From the NCBI RefSeq assembly GCF_002838765.1, contig NZ_CP025120.1, positions 2,480,001-2,544,000 of the forward strand: a stretch of DNA of 64,000 nucleotides. The letters run 5' to 3'. A program made the position numbers and the translations under genes. The first letter of the stretch is position 1, and each line of letters starts with the position of its first letter. A model generated the notes under the pieces. That model saw only the letters and a list, made by a program, of their open reading frames with translations, did no database searches and had not been told where the DNA came from. This document shows, piece by piece, positions 47,358 through 56,910 of this stretch. The stretch is from Kangiella profundi. GTDB lineage: Bacteria > Pseudomonadota > Gammaproteobacteria > Enterobacterales > Kangiellaceae.

Positions 47358-47831
47358 TTACCTCGCACGTTGTTTACGCCATTCCCAAGGCTCAATGCGC
47401 TGACTCTCTGGCAGCGCCCAGATGCCTTTTTTTGCATCCCTGGCAGTTTCCTCTAGCAGTTTCATTTTTTTGCTTTTACTGTATCGCCACCGCCATGCCA
47501 TTCCCTCAGCAATCATAATTTCATTAATAGATTGTCCATCAACCATGATATCGACCAACAAGCGACCATACTTATCTCGCTTATCGCCAATCAGTTTAAT
47601 GGGCTTATCCATGACCATTTCTTTCAAATAATCTCTCGAATCTGACGCAAACGGCTGATCTCTTTCCGGTGCGTCAATATCCTTAAGTCGAATGGTGAAA
47701 CTATTACCTTTCTCGCAGCAGACGATCATGCTGTCTCCATCCTGCACGAACTTGACCCGGTATTCTGCTTCTGCCGGCTCGCAGCCAGACAACAGAAACA
47801 CCAGCATTAAACATTGCAATTGTCTTATCAT
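47358..47831 (-). CDS. Thermonuclease-like (SNase) lipoprotein
   Basis: 157 residues. The N-terminal signal ends in a lipobox, VFLLSGC, with Cys near residue 17. The SNase fold follows: VKFVQDGDSMIV, the catalytic Arg in IRLKDIDAPERDQ, DKYGRLLVDIMVDGQSINEIMIAEGMAWRW. The Arg and Glu/Asp positions look intact, suggesting a calcium-dependent nuclease anchored in the envelope that degrades external DNA or RNA. It ends with a basic WRKQRAR tail. Confidence 0.87.
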   Translation of the reverse strand: MIRQLQCLMLVFLLSGCEPAEAEYRVKFVQDGDSMIVCCEKGNSFTIRLKDIDAPERDQPFASDSRDYLKEMVMDKPIKLIGDKRDKYGRLLVDIMVDGQSINEIMIAEGMAWRWRYSKSKKMKLLEETARDAKKGIWALPESQRIEPWEWRKQRAR

Positions 47832-47862
47832 GCCTACCCCACTTTATCATCAATGCGCTTAA

Positions 47863-49173
47863 TTAGCTTAATGGCTTACCCAGCTTTGCTTTTGTTTTTG
47901 GTTTTGGCAAAGTGGCAATCGACGAAATCAATAAGCCAGTGACTAATGATATACCTATAATAATCATATTAAAGGCAGTATCCAATCCACCAATAATATC
48001 GTGCTCCAGCAACGCTGTCAGGCTTTTGAAGCCAATACTGCCGGGAACCAGAATAATGAAGCCAGGCATCATAATGGTTGCCGTCGGAACCTGCTTAATG
48101 CGATAGGCCAGGTTTGCAAACAACCCAACCGACAAGGCACCCACGAAAGCACCGCTGGCTGGATCCATTAATTTTACTCCCCATCGAGAAACAAAATAGG
48201 CGATGCAGACCGCTGCAATAATCCATGGGAAATGGCTCCAACGGGCCTGAAACAAAACCACAAATGAAAAAGATGTTGCGAGAATGGCAACCCAGATAGA
48301 CCAGGGTGGTAACAATACCAGACTGGTCATGTGTTCTGCTGGAAATAGGAAATTACCCAGCTGGCTACCAATTGCCACCCCAAAAGTCATCTGAATAAAT
48401 ATTACGCCAGCACCTAACAGTCGTGCGGTACCCGATACCAGATTCTGAGTTGCCAGTTCGGCCATGGCTATGGTCAGCATCATGCCCGGCACCAGAATAA
48501 TAATACCCGCCACAATAGGTATATAGGTGGAACCCAGTCCCAGCCACTTATTAAAACCCACCGAAATAATAGAAGCCATAAATGCACAGAGGGCTGGCAT
48601 CAGGTTGGCCACGGTTTCAGAGCGGGAGCCAGCTAAATTGACCAGCAAACCCACTGACAGTCCGATTACTGCCCCTGTAATTACCTCCAGGAAACCGCCA
48701 TTGAATATCCTTGCGATTGATGCCGAAACAAGCATAAAGCAAAGAATGGTCCAGTAGCGATTATGGACAGGCTTAGAGCGGGTAATTTCATTTAATTTAT
48801 TTGCGCCCTCAACCGTACTCATTTCTTCATTAATGACGGCATAGGCGACTTCCATGGTTCGACTCAACTTGTCCACATCCACTTCGCCGGCATTCGAACG
48901 AATCACATAAGTCTGAGGCTTGTCTTCTTCCAGCATAAAGGTCAAAGTGATACTGGTCGGCACGGCAATACACTGCAGACCATAGCCCAATTGTTCTGCT
49001 ACATTTGTTAGCAAACGCTCAAGCTCATAACTCGGCACACCGTAAGTATGCAATGCTTTAACCAGCCTTAACATAAACCCAACTGGCTCATGTCGATTGG
49101 GGAAATGAGGTACCTTATCGAGTCTACGCTCTGAAATTGACTCTGGAATTTGTTCGGTTACCTTATCACTCAT
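47863..49173 (-). CDS. Threonine/serine exporter ThrE family
   Basis: 436 residues. The N-terminal soluble half (about 30-130) matches DUF1212 (FMLRLVKALHTYGVPSYELERLL), with about ten membrane helices in the rest: five in the ThrE domain and five in a C-terminal DUF3815-like half (WIIAAVCIAYFVSRWG onwards, including MMPGFIILVPGSIGFKSL). Single-chain ThrE transporters export threonine and serine by proton-motive force. Separately transcribed. Confidence 0.9.
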   Translation of the reverse strand: MSDKVTEQIPESISERRLDKVPHFPNRHEPVGFMLRLVKALHTYGVPSYELERLLTNVAEQLGYGLQCIAVPTSITLTFMLEEDKPQTYVIRSNAGEVDVDKLSRTMEVAYAVINEEMSTVEGANKLNEITRSKPVHNRYWTILCFMLVSASIARIFNGGFLEVITGAVIGLSVGLLVNLAGSRSETVANLMPALCAFMASIISVGFNKWLGLGSTYIPIVAGIIILVPGMMLTIAMAELATQNLVSGTARLLGAGVIFIQMTFGVAIGSQLGNFLFPAEHMTSLVLLPPWSIWVAILATSFSFVVLFQARWSHFPWIIAAVCIAYFVSRWGVKLMDPASGAFVGALSVGLFANLAYRIKQVPTATIMMPGFIILVPGSIGFKSLTALLEHDIIGGLDTAFNMIIIGISLVTGLLISSIATLPKPKTKAKLGKPLS

Positions 49174-49357
49174 AGGGGGGTACTCGTTGTTTCTGGTTGT
49201 TCAGCTTGATATGGAATTATCATGCGCAAGTATGACGTTATCACTCAATGCTACCTGTTTTTGTTCACTATTTGTAACATTAATCGGTTATTCTTGTATT
49301 GCCTATCAGTTATAAGGTCATTAGGATATTAGGCCTCTGTAATAGGAGTCACAAACC

Positions 49358-49630
49358 ATGAGCAAATCTGTTAAACACATACTACTGATTGTCGCCCTGC
49401 TTGGCATGGCGCTGGTAGGTGTTGCTCATGCTAAAGCTCCCGATCATGATACGAACGATTGTGCGATCTGCCTGCATCAGACTTTTAAAGACTGCCACAG
49501 TAGCCCGCCACAACTTTTCGTACCAACTCCCTCCCTGATTGCGGAGCAATCTCTAGCCTGGCCAACACCTGTTACTCAATCTTATCCACGAACGGGTTAT
49601 CTTGGTCGCGCGCCCCCAGTTTCAGCTTAA
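49358..49630 (+). CDS. Small exported CxxC protein, possible zinc-uptake accessory factor
   Basis: 90 residues with a signal peptide (VKHILLIVALLGMALVGVAHA). The mature part has DCAICLHQTFKDCH, a Cys/His cluster suited to binding one metal ion, and ends YLGRAPPVSA. Such short proteins sit before zinc-type TonB receptors in marine gammaproteobacteria, where they are often labelled zinc chaperones. AGGAG lies nine bases upstream of the ATG. The receptor gene follows 74 bases later in the same direction. Metal identity is inferred. Confidence 0.7.
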   Translation: MSKSVKHILLIVALLGMALVGVAHAKAPDHDTNDCAICLHQTFKDCHSSPPQLFVPTPSLIAEQSLAWPTPVTQSYPRTGYLGRAPPVSA

Positions 49631-49703
49631 TTTCTCTATTTTTAATCTTTTATTTGTGTATTAACCGAATAGGCACAGGTCTATTCTATGAGGAATCTTA
49701 AGC

Positions 49704-52016
49704 ATGAAATATTCTGCTATTGCATTACTGCTATCTGCAGCTTTAACTCAGCAAGCACAGGCTGCTGACAACTCAAATCTTTCTGGCGTTCTTCAAGATA
49801 ATGAAGGAAAGCCACTGGCAAACGTTGAGATCTTTATCTCTTCTGAAAATCAATCGGTCACCACAGATGAGAACGGACGCTTTGAGTTCAAAGGCTTAGA
49901 AACTGGACGTTATGTTCTGGATATCAAAGGTGGAAACCAGGGCCATATCAATAAGGCGGTTCAACATACTGGCGACAACCTAACCGTTACAGTTGATTTC
50001 TCAGACACTCAAACACTAGTGATCACTGGTAATCCACTTGAACACACCATTCTAGAGATGGCTGCCCCTGCAGTTATAGTAAGCGGTGATGAATTAACCC
50101 AGAAGCGTGGCGCCAACATTGGCGAAACTCTGGCTGAAGTGCCAGGTGTCAATCTATCAGGTTTTGGTGCAGGCGCTGGACGTCCTGTCATTCGTGGTCA
50201 ACAAGGTAATCGCGTCACGGTACTAAGTAATAACAGTTCTACTCAGGATGCCTCTAATGCCAGTCCTGATCACTGGATCGCAGCTGAGCCTTTGTTGGCC
50301 AAACGGGTTGAGATCCTGAAAGGTCCAGCGACATTGCTGTATGGCGGCGGCGCAGTTGGTGGTGCGGTAAATGTTGTGGATAATCGTATCCCCACCGAAC
50401 TACCTGACGGTGTCGAAGGCGGTGTTGAAGTTCGCCTGGGCGACTCAGCAACTGGCGAACGTAGCACTGTAGGAACACTTTCAACGGCTAACGGTGGCCT
50501 GGCCTTCAATATAGATGCATTCAAATCTGAAACTGACGAATACCAAATTCCCGGCTATGCAGAGTCAAGTTACCTGCATGCGCTTGAAGAAGCAGAAGGT
50601 GAGGCAGGTCACGATGAAGAAGCTGCCGGTTACCTGGAAAATAGTGATACTGACAGCAAAGGCGGCAGCGTTGGCTTCTCCTATATTTCCGATGCGGGTT
50701 ACTGGGGCATTTCATATTCCGATTATGAGCGTAATTATGGCTTACCGGGCCACGCTGAACATCATGAAGAAGAGGAAATACCTGGTGAAGAACATGGCGA
50801 AGAAGCAGTTCGTCTGGACCTTCGTCAGCAACGCTGGGATATGAAAGGCCGCTGGAATGATCCTTTTGAAGGCTTCCGCAGCTTGAGCGTGCAATTTGCA
50901 AGCACCGATTATAAGCACCAGGAAATTGAAGGTGCTGAAATCGGCACTACCTTCCTTAATGATGCACAGGAGACTCGATTAGAGTTGGTTCATGATTCCT
51001 GGGGTGGCTGGCAAGGTGCTTTTGGTCTGCAGTATTCAGACAGTGATTTCGTGACCATAGGCGATGAAGCCTATATTCCACCGTCGAATACCGAAAAGCT
51101 TGGCCTTTTCTGGTTGGAGGAATATGAGGTTGGCCATTGGCATACTGAACTTGGCGCACGATACGACAAACAAACCATCACTACCGATATGTTTGGTCAG
51201 CGCGATGACAATGCTTTGAGTTTGGCAATTGGTTCCTTATGGCATCTTGATGAAAATTGGACATTACCTATCAATATCACCCGCGCACAGCGCTTGGCGG
51301 CAGTCGAGGAACTTTATTCTAATGCAGGAAATACTGAGGAAACTTATGTACCACACCTTGCCACTGCAAGCATTGAAGTGGGTAATCCTGGCTTAGATAA
51401 AGAAACTGCCAACAACATTGATATTGGTATTCGCTATAACTCTGACTCAGTCAGTGCCTCGGTTGCCATTTTCCACAACCGTATCAATGACTTTATCTAT
51501 CTTGCTCATGAGGAACACGAACCAGCTCCCGGCGAAGTTCATGCTCACGAAGAACTGCCTGTATTTGTTTACACTCAGGCTGATGCGGTATTTGAAGGTG
51601 CCGAAGCAGAAATTGACTGGCGTTTTGCCGGTGACGGACTGGCGGTCTGGAAAGCTGGTTTATTTGGTGATTATACCAGCGCCGAACTTAAAAGCGGTCC
51701 CTACCTGCCACGCACACCAGCCAAACGTTTAGGCGGTTCAGTCGGACTTGATTACGATATGTTCACCAGTAACCTGTCAGCAACGAAAGTATTCGACCAG
51801 GATCATCTGGCGGAAGACGAGCTGCCGACTGATGGCTACACCCTGGTCAATCTTGATCTTGGATATAACGTCTTTTTTGATGAATCAGAACTGTTCTTGT
51901 TTTTGCGCGGACAAAACCTGACTGATGCAGAAATTCGTGACCATTCATCTTTCCTGAAAGACAGAGCACCCCGTGCAGGGCGCTCCTTAATCGCAGGATT
52001 CCGCTGGACCTTTTAA
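49704..52016 (+). CDS. TonB-dependent outer-membrane receptor, ZnuD-like
   Basis: 770 residues: signal peptide (about 1-20), a carboxypeptidase-regulatory-like beta sandwich (LSGVLQDNEGKPLANVEIFISSE), a plug domain with GANIGETLAEVPGVN and GAGAGRPVIRGQQGNRV, then a beta barrel ending in GFRWTF. Three extracellular loops are rich in His, Glu and Asp, near residues 290 (HALEEAEGEAGHDEEA), 352 (HHEEEEIPGEEHGEEA) and 600 (HEEHEPAPGEVHAHEE), a feature of the zinc receptor ZnuD. GAGGAA precedes the ATG. The small CxxC gene upstream supports a metal-uptake role. Confidence 0.88.
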   Translation: MKYSAIALLLSAALTQQAQAADNSNLSGVLQDNEGKPLANVEIFISSENQSVTTDENGRFEFKGLETGRYVLDIKGGNQGHINKAVQHTGDNLTVTVDFSDTQTLVITGNPLEHTILEMAAPAVIVSGDELTQKRGANIGETLAEVPGVNLSGFGAGAGRPVIRGQQGNRVTVLSNNSSTQDASNASPDHWIAAEPLLAKRVEILKGPATLLYGGGAVGGAVNVVDNRIPTELPDGVEGGVEVRLGDSATGERSTVGTLSTANGGLAFNIDAFKSETDEYQIPGYAESSYLHALEEAEGEAGHDEEAAGYLENSDTDSKGGSVGFSYISDAGYWGISYSDYERNYGLPGHAEHHEEEEIPGEEHGEEAVRLDLRQQRWDMKGRWNDPFEGFRSLSVQFASTDYKHQEIEGAEIGTTFLNDAQETRLELVHDSWGGWQGAFGLQYSDSDFVTIGDEAYIPPSNTEKLGLFWLEEYEVGHWHTELGARYDKQTITTDMFGQRDDNALSLAIGSLWHLDENWTLPINITRAQRLAAVEELYSNAGNTEETYVPHLATASIEVGNPGLDKETANNIDIGIRYNSDSVSASVAIFHNRINDFIYLAHEEHEPAPGEVHAHEELPVFVYTQADAVFEGAEAEIDWRFAGDGLAVWKAGLFGDYTSAELKSGPYLPRTPAKRLGGSVGLDYDMFTSNLSATKVFDQDHLAEDELPTDGYTLVNLDLGYNVFFDESELFLFLRGQNLTDAEIRDHSSFLKDRAPRAGRSLIAGFRWTF

Positions 52017-52051
52017 CTAGTTGCTTTTCAGCAATAAATACACCTAAACTT

Positions 52052-52077
52052 AGAGCCTCAATTGAGGCTCTTTTTTT
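52052..52077 (+). terminator. Terminator of the ZnuD-like gene
   Basis: AGAGCCTCAATTGAGGCTCT is a perfect 20-base palindrome (52052-52071) followed by seven T. Confidence 0.92.
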
Positions 52078-52112
52078 ACCCATAGCTTTCTTCTGATACA
52101 GGAAAAATAATA

Positions 52113-53369
52113 ATGCCCAAGGATACGATGAAACTACCAATTACGATTGTTCCAGCCAAAGGTGGCTATTGCGCACCGATTCAAATTGGCTGCAATCAGG
52201 AAGTCGCCCATCTTCTGTTGGATACAGGTAGTAGCACCATCGCAGTTGAAACCAAAGCCTACAATCATGCTAATGATTTTTATCTAAAGCCGACTCCTCT
52301 GGCACAGGCTATAACTTATGGTGCCGGTGGCTGGGCAGGGCCTATTGTTGAAACACACTTATCACTTGAGCACGACAATAAACGTATGCTGCTCAAGGAC
52401 ACCCATATTGCGGTAATTAAGACCGAACAACAGGATAATTTTTATGGAGCTGATGGTATTCTCGGCCTTGGCTATCGGGAACTTAATCGGGCCCATGACC
52501 TGACCGAGTACTTTACTGAGCGAAATCATGATCCAGCGCATACTTACCCTTGGCCATTTGAGGTTGAATCAAGCAGGCAGGGCATCCGTCAATTTCGTAA
52601 ACAACTGAAACAGTATCCTGGACTTTATCCTAAAGCTTTTTTTACCCAGCTTGAGGAGCAGAAGATCAGTAAAAACAAATTTGCGCTCTATACTAAGCGC
52701 TCAATCGTGCATGTTGCCGATCCTACTTATACCGATGAACATCTACATGCCGATCCCCTGAATCAGGGACTGCTGATTCTAGGAGCTGGGGAAGTGCATC
52801 GCGAGCTCTATCATGGAAACCTCGAGACAATTGATGTGGTGCATGACAGTTATTACAACACCAAGTTGATTTCGATGCAGGTGGGCAATGGTCGTGAAAT
52901 TGCTGCACCTCCCATTCAGGACAATTATCGCAGCAAGGGCCGCTCCAATAGCATCATTGACTGTGGATCGAGCTTTCTAGTTCTACAACGTTATCTTTAT
53001 CAGGAGCTAATGGATGAGCTGATAGATTTAGACGTCAGCTTTATAAGTCATATAGAGCGCTTCCAGAACGCCAATCAGGCGGGTGAAGGTTATTTTCCCA
53101 CTGATCTGGATCTAACAAAGTGGCCTGAAATCCACTTCTATTTCCTGAGCCCTTATGGCGAGAAAATCCGTATGAGTTGTACTCCGGATAATTATTGGCA
53201 GATTAATGCACTGGAACATGGACGAGCTTATTTCATGATCATGGACCAATTAAAAAACTGGCCTGATATGTCGATCATGGGTTTACCGCTGATGAGCGAT
53301 TACTACTGTGTGTTTGATCGTGAGTACGATGCCAATGGCGTAATAAAAGTTGCCAAGGTGAAACTGTAA
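52113..53369 (+). CDS. Pepsin-like aspartic protease (shewasin type)
   Basis: 418 residues with the bilobal A1 pepsin layout: first catalytic Asp37 in LLLDTGSST, flap Tyr69 in ITYGAGGWAGP, GILGLGY (the hydrophobic-hydrophobic-glycine motif), and second catalytic Asp283 in SIIDCGSSF. Pepsin homologs are common in eukaryotes and rare in bacteria (shewasin of Shewanella is a known example). There is no signal peptide or propeptide, so it would act in the cytoplasm. The second site reads DCGS instead of the usual D[TS]G[TS]. The N-terminal ATG at 52113 gives a short lead; the gene has its own upstream terminator and stands alone. Confidence 0.85.
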   Translation: MPKDTMKLPITIVPAKGGYCAPIQIGCNQEVAHLLLDTGSSTIAVETKAYNHANDFYLKPTPLAQAITYGAGGWAGPIVETHLSLEHDNKRMLLKDTHIAVIKTEQQDNFYGADGILGLGYRELNRAHDLTEYFTERNHDPAHTYPWPFEVESSRQGIRQFRKQLKQYPGLYPKAFFTQLEEQKISKNKFALYTKRSIVHVADPTYTDEHLHADPLNQGLLILGAGEVHRELYHGNLETIDVVHDSYYNTKLISMQVGNGREIAAPPIQDNYRSKGRSNSIIDCGSSFLVLQRYLYQELMDELIDLDVSFISHIERFQNANQAGEGYFPTDLDLTKWPEIHFYFLSPYGEKIRMSCTPDNYWQINALEHGRAYFMIMDQLKNWPDMSIMGLPLMSDYYCVFDREYDANGVIKVAKVKL

Positions 53370-53388
53370 TCACCTCGGCAACTAAGTT

Positions 53389-55164
53389 CTAAAATGGAAA
53401 AAACATCGGTATAACGGCGGTCGCCAGAAGCGCAAAAATAATATTCAGGGGGATACCAATCTTGAGGAAGTCTTTAAACTTATAACCACCGGCCCCATAC
53501 ACGAAAGTGTTAGTCTGATAACCTATCGGAGTTGCAAAACTGGCACTGGCTGCAAACATGACAGCCATGATAAAAGGCCTAGGATCGAATCCCAACTGCT
53601 CTGCCAATGCAATCACCAGCGGACCAATCAATACTGCGACGGCATTATTACTGATCATTTCGGTTAATATCGAAGTCAGAGCATATATTATAAATAGCAA
53701 ACCAACCGGGCCAATATTATCCGTAACTTTCATTACCGAGCTGACCAAAAGTTCAGCCGCGCCGGTCTTTTCCATCCCTAAACTCAGCCCTAACATTCCA
53801 AAAATCAGGAACAATATCCGCCAGTCTATGGCGTCAAAGGCCTCATCAGGATCAACGCAACGTGTCACCATAACGATAGTAGCGCCAATGATGGCTAATC
53901 CTGCTATCGGTAATACTTTCATTGCCGCAAGCACCATAATCCCCAGGATAGTAATAAATGCTATAGGAGCTTTGCTACGTCTAATTGGGCGGTCTTGAGG
54001 CTCAGTCAAATTAATTATATTGCCATCTTCGAGCAGTCTCTTAATCCCATCTGCGGGCCCCTCAATCAATAAAGTATCACCGAACTTTAATTTTATTTTT
54101 TCGAAATTCTCATTAATATTTTCATCGTTACGATGAATTGCAATCACGTAGACACCATATTTTCGCGCCAACCCCAAATCTACCAGTCTTCGCCCCAACA
54201 AATTCGATTTCTCGTTAATACTGGCTTCCATAAGAAGGGACTCACTGGCTGTAACCGGCTCCACACCTTTTGGTAAAGTAGCACTAAACTCAACCTGACC
54301 ATCTTCTTTTAAACTCAAAAGCTCGCTGGCATCCGTTTTCAATATGAACCGGTCTCCGGCCTTCAGTTTTAGCTCCTCCATTTTCCTTCTAACAGATGCA
54401 TTTCGGCGCACCATATCAATAATATTTGCTCCTTCAACCGGTAGTGAAAAATCTTTAACCGGCTTACCTATATGGCTTGAATCTGCAGGTATCAGTATTT
54501 CAGCAATAAATTTTCTCTCAGGTTGGCTGTTAACGAGATTGGCCAAAGAGTGCCGGTCAGGCAACAAAAATCGGCTAACAACCATCATGTATACAAAACC
54601 TACCAACACAAAAAACAAAGCTGGCAATGTCATTTCAAACATCCCGATTTCGGGTTGCCCATGTTCTGTGGCTACGGTACTCATCAAAATATTGGTTGAG
54701 GTTCCTACCAAAGTCAGGGTGCCGCCAAATATTGAGGCAAATGATAAAGGTATCAGTAACTTAGAGGGTGCCATATTAATGCTTGAGGCGAGTGATATTA
54801 CCACCGGGGTCAGCATAATCACGATTGGTGTGTTATTCATGAAAGCTGAAGAGATCATGCTAAAGAACATGATCACGAATAAAGAGCGCAGATAAGAGCC
54901 TTTTGCGCTTCTTTTAAGGATGTTACTGATAATTTGCAACACGCCAGTTCGCTCAAGTGCGGCACTGATGATAAACATCATGGCAATTGTCATCGGAGCG
55001 CTACTACTGAATACCGACAGAAACTCCCCAGTATCCAGAATTCCTACCACCATCAATATTGCTGAAGATGCCAGGGCTATGACTTCTGGGGGGTATTTTT
55101 CCCAGATAAAGGCAATAAAGACTGCGAAAACCAGGGCAAATACGAAAATGATTTCAAGGGTCAT
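53389..55164 (-). CDS. SLC13/ArsB-type permease with two TrkA-C domains
   Basis: 591 residues from the ATG at 55164, with GGAGT just before it; an upstream start would add 12 polar residues. There are about eleven membrane helices in two blocks, and between them two RCK/TrkA-C domains (KFIAEILIPADSSHIGKPVKDFSL and SLLMEASINEKSNLLGRRLVDLGL onwards, about residues 205-360). Conserved NNTPIVIMLTPVV and SNNAVAVLIGPLVIALA motifs mark the ion-transporter superfamily. Substrate is likely an anion such as sulfate or a dicarboxylate, gated by the cytoplasmic domains; the sequence does not say which. Confidence 0.87.
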   Translation of the reverse strand: MTLEIIFVFALVFAVFIAFIWEKYPPEVIALASSAILMVVGILDTGEFLSVFSSSAPMTIAMMFIISAALERTGVLQIISNILKRSAKGSYLRSLFVIMFFSMISSAFMNNTPIVIMLTPVVISLASSINMAPSKLLIPLSFASIFGGTLTLVGTSTNILMSTVATEHGQPEIGMFEMTLPALFFVLVGFVYMMVVSRFLLPDRHSLANLVNSQPERKFIAEILIPADSSHIGKPVKDFSLPVEGANIIDMVRRNASVRRKMEELKLKAGDRFILKTDASELLSLKEDGQVEFSATLPKGVEPVTASESLLMEASINEKSNLLGRRLVDLGLARKYGVYVIAIHRNDENINENFEKIKLKFGDTLLIEGPADGIKRLLEDGNIINLTEPQDRPIRRSKAPIAFITILGIMVLAAMKVLPIAGLAIIGATIVMVTRCVDPDEAFDAIDWRILFLIFGMLGLSLGMEKTGAAELLVSSVMKVTDNIGPVGLLFIIYALTSILTEMISNNAVAVLIGPLVIALAEQLGFDPRPFIMAVMFAASASFATPIGYQTNTFVYGAGGYKFKDFLKIGIPLNIIFALLATAVIPMFFPF

Positions 55165-55269
55165 ACAAACTCCGTTTGTATTGTTGATGAATGAATCCAC
55201 CGCCTGATTAATTTATCATAAATCAGGCTTTCGCCAATACGATTATTGCTCATGTCATGAGCCAGAAAT

Positions 55270-56190
55270 TTACTGGTTTTCCATTAACTTAGCTGCTGAT
55301 TTGCGGTCACGGCGTTTTTGATTCTGCTGACGAACTACGCCAATGGTATAGATGATCAAACCTGCCCAGATCAGGGCAAAAGTAATCAACAGATCGATAT
55401 TGAAGGTTTCCTTGAAGGCAAATACCGCTAACAGGAAGGTCAAGCTTGGTGCCAGATACTGCATAAAGCCAATGGTATTGAGCGGTAGCAAGCGTGCTCC
55501 TGCTGAGAACAACGCCAGAGGCACTGTCGTGATTACACCACCTGCCAACAATAGCCAGTCGATAGAAACCGAGTTATGTAGGAAAGCACCTGTGCCTGTG
55601 TACCATAGATAGATGATGTAACCTGCCGTGAATGGGAACACTATTAGAGTTTCAACCAGCAAACCCTGTAAAGGCCCGATATTGACCTGTTTACGCAACA
55701 AGCCATAAACACCAAACGAAAAAGCCAGCCACAAAGATATCCAGGGCAGGCTTCCTAGCGACACAATACGATAAAGTACGCCTAACGTCGCTAAAAGTAG
55801 TGCTATCTTGCTCCAGTTTGTCAGCTTTTCTTTTAAGAACATGATTCCTAATGCAACACTGAACAGCGGATTGATGAAGTATCCGAGGCTGGTTTCAAGT
55901 ACCCGCTCATTAGTTACTGCCCAGGTAAAAGCCAGCCAGTTTCCGGAGATCAAGACCGAAGTAGCGATGAGAATGCCAATCGTTTTTTTATCCTGCAGGA
56001 TATTTTTCGGGAAAGGGCGTTTAATGGCCCACATGATGATAAGCACCACAGGCACCGACCAAGCCACCCGATGAGCCAGGATTTCCAAGGCCGAAACCCC
56101 TTCAAGAGCCTTGAAGTAGATTGGCGCCAGTCCCCAGATGACAAAGGCTAGAATGCCATAAATGTATCCTGCACGATTAACGTTCTGCAT
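55270..56190 (-). CDS. rarD: EamA-family transporter RarD
   Basis: 306 residues with ten hydrophobic helices. The start NRAGYIYGILAFVIWGLAPIYFKALEGVSALEILAHRVAWS is the RarD signature, and GNWLAFTWAVTNERVLETSLGYFINPL and GFMQYLAPSLTFLLAVF follow. RarD permeases belong to the drug/metabolite superfamily; the physiological substrate is unsettled. Transcribed alone. Confidence 0.93.
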   Translation of the reverse strand: MQNVNRAGYIYGILAFVIWGLAPIYFKALEGVSALEILAHRVAWSVPVVLIIMWAIKRPFPKNILQDKKTIGILIATSVLISGNWLAFTWAVTNERVLETSLGYFINPLFSVALGIMFLKEKLTNWSKIALLLATLGVLYRIVSLGSLPWISLWLAFSFGVYGLLRKQVNIGPLQGLLVETLIVFPFTAGYIIYLWYTGTGAFLHNSVSIDWLLLAGGVITTVPLALFSAGARLLPLNTIGFMQYLAPSLTFLLAVFAFKETFNIDLLITFALIWAGLIIYTIGVVRQQNQKRRDRKSAAKLMENQ

Positions 56191-56226
56191 GATGATTCTC
56201 TAATCAAATATTGGTTTTGTATGGGG

Positions 56227-56688
56227 CTAACCCACCATGTAAGTGCCAGTTGCCACAGCGATTAATGAGCCTTCATTATTCTCCAGCTCCATTCGAACCA
56301 CCGCGACCTTTCGACCGGCTCGAAGCAGTTGCGCCTTGGCAAAAAACTGCTCTCCGCGGCCTGGCCTTAGATAATCCACACGAATATCAATGGTGCTCAG
56401 TTTGGCCAGTTTAGTTTTTAGCTGAGGTAAATGAGTAGCAGGATTATCGTTTAAAATACCTACCGCTGCCATGGTCCCACCAACCATATCTAAAGCCGAT
56501 GAAATCACTCCACCATGAAGTATTCCATGATAGTAATTGCCAACTAACTCAGGCTTCATATCAAACTTAATGATGCATTCCTGCTCGCTGACGCTATCGT
56601 ACTCAAGGCCAATATGGCGATTGAAAGGGATCTTGTTCACCAGTGCTTCGCCGAGCATCTGGAGCGCTGTTTGTTTTAGAAAACCCAT
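56227..56688 (-). CDS. Hotdog-fold thioesterase (YigI/PaaI type)
   Basis: 153 residues from the ATG at 56688, with GGGGAG three bases ahead. The hotdog core shows NYYHGILHGGVISSALDMVGG with the HGG motif around the central helix, and KLSTIDIRVDYLRPG. Such enzymes hydrolyse acyl-CoA thioesters in the cytoplasm; YigI is a medium- to long-chain enzyme that salvages stuck beta-oxidation intermediates. Confidence 0.86.
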   Translation of the reverse strand: MGFLKQTALQMLGEALVNKIPFNRHIGLEYDSVSEQECIIKFDMKPELVGNYYHGILHGGVISSALDMVGGTMAAVGILNDNPATHLPQLKTKLAKLSTIDIRVDYLRPGRGEQFFAKAQLLRAGRKVAVVRMELENNEGSLIAVATGTYMVG

Positions 56689-56910
56689 ATTCTCCCCAAC
56701 CAAAGCTTTTGCGCTAGTTTGCCTGATCTGACTACAAAAACCTATGCCTAATTCGAAGCCTCGCGATCACTGTTTATTCTGGTTATTTTTTGCTCTTGAT
56801 AGTTGATGACTATTTGATCGTTTGCCAATAACCGTTATAATCTGCGCCACATGAATGCCTGCATCTCATCCATAGAGCACAGGCAACAGGCATATACAGA
56901 GAGAGACGTC

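Noticed and set aside
49200..49357. Zur-box-like dyad (TAAC-N8-GTTA) before the small CxxC gene
   Set aside because: The half-sites face the opposite way to known Zur operators and match poorly, so I do not call a Zur site.
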